A stretch of 64,000 bases of DNA from Paraglaciecola sp030730205 (GTDB taxonomy: Bacteria > Pseudomonadota > Gammaproteobacteria > Enterobacterales > Alteromonadaceae): contig NZ_JBGQOM010000002.1 of NCBI RefSeq assembly GCF_052119645.1, positions 62,001 to 126,000 of the forward strand, read 5' to 3'. The first letter of the stretch is position 1, and every line of letters begins with the position of its first letter. A program made the translations under genes and the position numbers. Shown one piece after another: positions 62,465 to 64,000 of the stretch. Below the pieces are notes generated by a model. The model was not told where the DNA came from and searched no databases. It was given only the letters and a program-made list of their open reading frames with translations.

Positions 62465-63292
62465 TTACGATTCGGTTTTATGTAAATGTACATCCATTTG
62501 AGGATAAGGAATGCTAATGCCTTCTTCGTCAAATCTTAATTTTACCGCTTCGGTGAAATCAAATTTAACTGCCCAGTAATCTGATGAATTAACCCAAGGG
62601 CGCACAACAAAATTAACACTGCTATCAGCTAATTCAGATACTGCAACCGTTGGCGCTGGATCTTTCAGAATACGCTCATCAGCAGCAACCATTTCCTTCA
62701 ATATTTCTTTGGCTTTTCTTAAGTCACTGTCGTAACCAATGCCAACAACCATATCAACTCGACGAGTCGGTTTAGCTGAATAGTTAACAATGTTGCCACC
62801 GTAAATAGACCCATTTGGTACGATGATTTCTTTATTATCGCCCGTTGTCATCACGGTAGTAAAAATACTGATGCTTTTTACGACACCCGCTGTACCACCA
62901 GCCTCAACAAAATCACCGGCTTTAAAAGGACGGAACACCAACAACATCACACCCGCCGCAAAATTTTGTAGTGAGCCTTGTAACGACAAACCAATAGCTA
63001 AACCAGCTGCACCTAAAATAGCCACCAAAGACGTGGTATCAACGCCTAAACGATCGAGTGAAGCAACAATGACAAACAGCATTAAAATCGCATTCAATAT
63101 GGCTTTAACAAAGTCGACAAGCATATTGTCGTACTTAGAACGCGCTAATACCTTGCCAAATAAGTTAACCAAAATCTTAACGATAATACGGCCAACGATA
63201 TAAATGATAAGTGCCATCACGATATTGATGGACCAAGGGATAACGTAGGTGTCGACTAAACGGGATATATCTTCTGAATTAAAATCAAACAT
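62465..63292 (-). CDS. mscS: Small-conductance mechanosensitive channel MscS
   Basis: A heptameric osmotic safety valve. The 275 residues match E. coli MscS (286) from end to end: three membrane helices, the pore helix TM3 AILGAAGLAIGLSLQGSLQNFA, here in two parts, the beta-domain FRPFKAGDFVEAGGTAGVV, and the vestibule VPNGSIYGGNIVNYS. It is convergent with mscL. This is the second MscS-superfamily gene in the window after the large one at 17166. Confidence 0.95.
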   Translation of the reverse strand: MFDFNSEDISRLVDTYVIPWSINIVMALIIYIVGRIIVKILVNLFGKVLARSKYDNMLVDFVKAILNAILMLFVIVASLDRLGVDTTSLVAILGAAGLAIGLSLQGSLQNFAAGVMLLVFRPFKAGDFVEAGGTAGVVKSISIFTTVMTTGDNKEIIVPNGSIYGGNIVNYSAKPTRRVDMVVGIGYDSDLRKAKEILKEMVAADERILKDPAPTVAVSELADSSVNFVVRPWVNSSDYWAVKFDFTEAVKLRFDEEGISIPYPQMDVHLHKTES

Positions 63293-63571
63293 TGTGTGCT
63301 CCGATTGTGGATGTTATTTCCGATGTGTTATGTGTAGCGTGGGCATTCTAAAACATAACAAAGAGCATGTAAAAACTAGCGCGCTGTGTTTTAAGCAGCC
63401 CTTATTTTCATCATTTCGTCATCATCTGCGTTTATCATCCTTTCGCTGTTACATTACGGCGCGCCAATCAGTTTTACCTTGATTAAAATCATTTTTGAGA
63501 TCTCAAGAATGTTGGTGCTATACTGCGGCTTCCGTAAAATCGGAGGCTTAATATTTTTAAAGGAATTGAAA

Positions 63572-63742
63572 ATGTTGCTACTATATTTTTTAGTTTTTTC
63601 TATCGTAATACTGTTGGCTTTTTCATTATCGAAAGAAACGGGCAAAAACACCAAGCATGCGCGAAAAGGAGCTAACGCCATAGCTAATAAGTCGCAAGCT
63701 AATGTTCAATTACGCACCACCACTGTGATAGAAATCAACTAG
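63572..63742 (+). CDS. Small single-pass membrane protein, 56 residues
   Basis: A short gene with AAAGGA 8 bp before ATG 63572. It encodes a membrane helix at the extreme N-terminus (LLLYFLVFSIVILLAFSLS) followed by a basic, polar tail (KETGKNTKHARKGANAIANK). No family is recognised. A leader of about 100 bp and a strong hairpin after the stop suggest a real monocistronic gene. It may be a small regulator of a membrane protein. Confidence 0.6.
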   Translation: MLLLYFLVFSIVILLAFSLSKETGKNTKHARKGANAIANKSQANVQLRTTTVIEIN

Positions 63743-63752
63743 TCTTATCTGT

Positions 63753-63792
63753 AATCCCGTTAAGTTGGAACCCTTAACGGGATTATTTTCTT
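63753..63792 (+). terminator. Terminator of the small membrane protein gene
   Basis: AATCCCGTTAAG and CTTAACGGGATT form a perfect 12-bp stem with an 8-base loop, followed by an AT-rich TTTTC tract. Confidence 0.75.
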
Positions 63793-63850
63793 TAACCCCT
63801 CCCCCTTTTATTGTTACCATTTACGCTCTTTTCAGCTTAGATTCCTCTTA

Positions 63851-64000
63851 ATGCGAATTTCACGAATTTTTCATCCCGACCTGTTAAGTGTCGACGAACA
63901 CGTTACCCTTGGCGATGACGCCACCAACCACTTAGCCAATGTACTCAGGGCTAAAGTCGGTCAGCCTCTCATTCTATTTAATGGTGACGGGGCAGAATAC
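63851..64000 (+). CDS. rsmE: 16S rRNA m3U1498 methyltransferase, 5' part only
   Basis: The last 150 bp encode MRISRIFHPDLLSVDEHVTL, then GDDATNHLANVLRAKVGQPL, then ILFNGDGAEY. This aligns with the start of E. coli RsmE (MRIPRIYHPEPL...), which methylates U1498 of 16S rRNA. This is the N-terminal PUA-like part of the SPOUT enzyme. The rest of the gene is beyond the window edge. Confidence 0.9.
   Translation, partial: MRISRIFHPDLLSVDEHVTLGDDATNHLANVLRAKVGQPLILFNGDGAEY

Noticed and set aside
1..64000. Mobile elements, CRISPR arrays, tRNA or rRNA genes
   Set aside because: No transposase or integrase, no regularly spaced repeats, and no cloverleaf or rRNA-like sequence was recognised on reading.

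Overview
The window looks like chromosome of a marine gammaproteobacterium of the order Alteromonadales, close to Glaciecola, Paraglaciecola or Alteromonas. This is inferred from the proteins: a GuaA/GuaB pair, SrmB, HemW and Epd very like the E. coli proteins, TonB-receptor and pectinase-type genes typical of algal-polymer degraders, and an AT-leaning base composition. No rRNA, tRNA, insertion sequence, prophage or CRISPR array was found. Both ends cut genes: guaA at the left and rsmE at the right.

Left part (1-20.5 kb), mostly housekeeping. It holds guaB-guaA on the minus strand, an outer membrane beta-barrel protein and xseA. A copper/silver efflux operon follows: a Cys/His-rich leader protein, a CusC-like channel, a CusB adaptor carrying a CusF-like tail, and CusA. 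Next come metY with MetJ-like operator repeats, a divergent ADP-ribosylglycohydrolase homologue, srmB, rdgB-hemW and a large MscK/MscM-type channel. The rdgB-hemW, yggN-like, tkt-epd-pgk, loiP-like, mscS and rsmE genes recall one neighbourhood of the E. coli chromosome, rearranged.

Middle part (20.6-45 kb), the accessory and regulatory part. A cell-surface-signalling locus (ECF sigma factor, FecR, and a TonB-dependent receptor with an N-terminal STN domain) stands next to a protein that fuses a pectin methylesterase to an alpha/beta-hydrolase esterase. The receptor contains what looks like a second, buried signal peptide between its STN and plug domains. Beyond this are a porin and a short PstS-like protein facing a GGDEF/EAL protein, a YggN-like protein, two overlapping DUF1566 genes, lrgAB, an apparently stand-alone PrsK/PrsR two-component pair (normally tied to exosortase/PEP-CTERM systems), a FabH-like ketosynthase, an ECF sigma/anti-sigma/coiled-coil operon, and oxyR.

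Right part (45-64 kb). A phosphate and polyphosphate block (OprP/O-type porin, PiT transporter with a DUF47 partner, ppk1-ppx) carries three candidate PhoB boxes. A carbon block follows (tkt, epd, pgk and a class I aldolase of the Staphylococcus type where enterobacteria have class II). Then come metK with a four-repeat MetJ operator, a glycine-zipper lipoprotein, an M48 metalloprotease lipoprotein, mscL, mscS, a 56-residue membrane protein and the start of rsmE.

The strongest leads are the buried signal peptide in the STN receptor, the pectin methylesterase/esterase fusion and its sigma-factor locus, the degenerate CusF tail, and the PhoB and MetJ operators. No wholly new system is proved. 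All functions are read from sequence by eye, without database searches.
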